Assembly: GCA_002306975.1 (NCBI GenBank)
Contig: DBTI01000303.1
Location: forward strand, 1 to 14,212
Direction: 5' to 3'
DNA from: Ruminococcaceae bacterium UBA1320
GTDB taxonomy: Bacteria > Bacillota > Clostridia > Oscillospirales > Ethanoligenentaceae
Length of the DNA stretch: 14,212 nt
In this document: in pieces, positions 14,173 through 14,212 of the stretch
How the letters are laid out: every line of letters begins with the position of its first letter
How positions within the stretch are numbered: position 1 is the first letter of the stretch
Position numbers and translations under genes: made by a program
The notes under the pieces: generated by a model
What the model saw: the letters and a program-made list of their open reading frames with translations, nothing else
Told to the model about the DNA's origin: nothing
The model's database searches: none

Positions 14173-14212
14173 GTCTAGATTCTAATTCTTATATAAAAGA
14201 ACAAGGCAGCCG

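Overview
The window is bacterial and looks like a chromosomal segment from a Gram-positive Clostridia genome, most likely an Oscillospirales/Ruminococcaceae-type gut organism. The reasons are strong AGGAGG-type ribosome binding sites, coding GC in the mid-50s percent (sample lines counted by hand), and the gene set: BlaI/BlaR1-type pair, recJ-rel-dtd-MBL-hemZ cluster, mazG-hup-rqcP block and an unlinked pduL. All genes lie on the + strand. No insertion sequence, phage gene, CRISPR array, tRNA or rRNA was found.

Layout. (1) 1-1940: the end of a BlaI/MecI-type repressor and a membrane M56 zinc protease of the BlaR1/MecR1 type. Its outer domain resembles DUF4830 rather than a penicillin-binding sensor. 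A strong terminator follows at 1960-1996. (2) 2026-10616: a long run starting from a good sigma-A-like promoter. It holds recJ (ssDNA exonuclease), rel ((p)ppGpp synthetase/hydrolase), dtd (D-aminoacyl-tRNA deacylase), an AT-richer GNAT acetyltransferase that looks inserted, a glyoxalase II-like metallohydrolase, hemZ-type radical SAM enzyme and a uridine kinase-like P-loop kinase. The last three are translationally coupled by overlaps. (3) 10682-11100: a small zinc-ribbon protein with its own promoter. (4) 11128-12785: mazG behind its own promoter and a leader of about 147 nt, then HU and the S4-domain protein RqcP, closed by a very clear terminator. (5) 12786-13460: about 0.7 kb with no convincing gene but dense RNA-like secondary structure. 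(6) 13462-14172: promoter, a compact three-way-junction leader and pduL (phosphotransacylase).

The proteins fit general housekeeping and stress roles: DNA repair, stringent response, quality control of tRNA, nucleotides and stalled ribosomes, heme or radical SAM chemistry, and nucleoid structure. PduL links acyl-CoA to acyl-phosphate, usually for ATP formation with an acetate kinase.

The most interesting material is noncoding. The element at 13028-13199 has a 12-pair closing stem, two long GC-capped hairpins and an unpaired purine-rich core. More hairpins follow directly at 13202-13325, and part of these can pair with a 13-nt inverted copy about 430 nt upstream. The second candidate is the pduL leader, whose predicted transcription start lies only a few bases before a junction formed by three abutting helices. 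All structures were found by eye; no folding program or database search was run.
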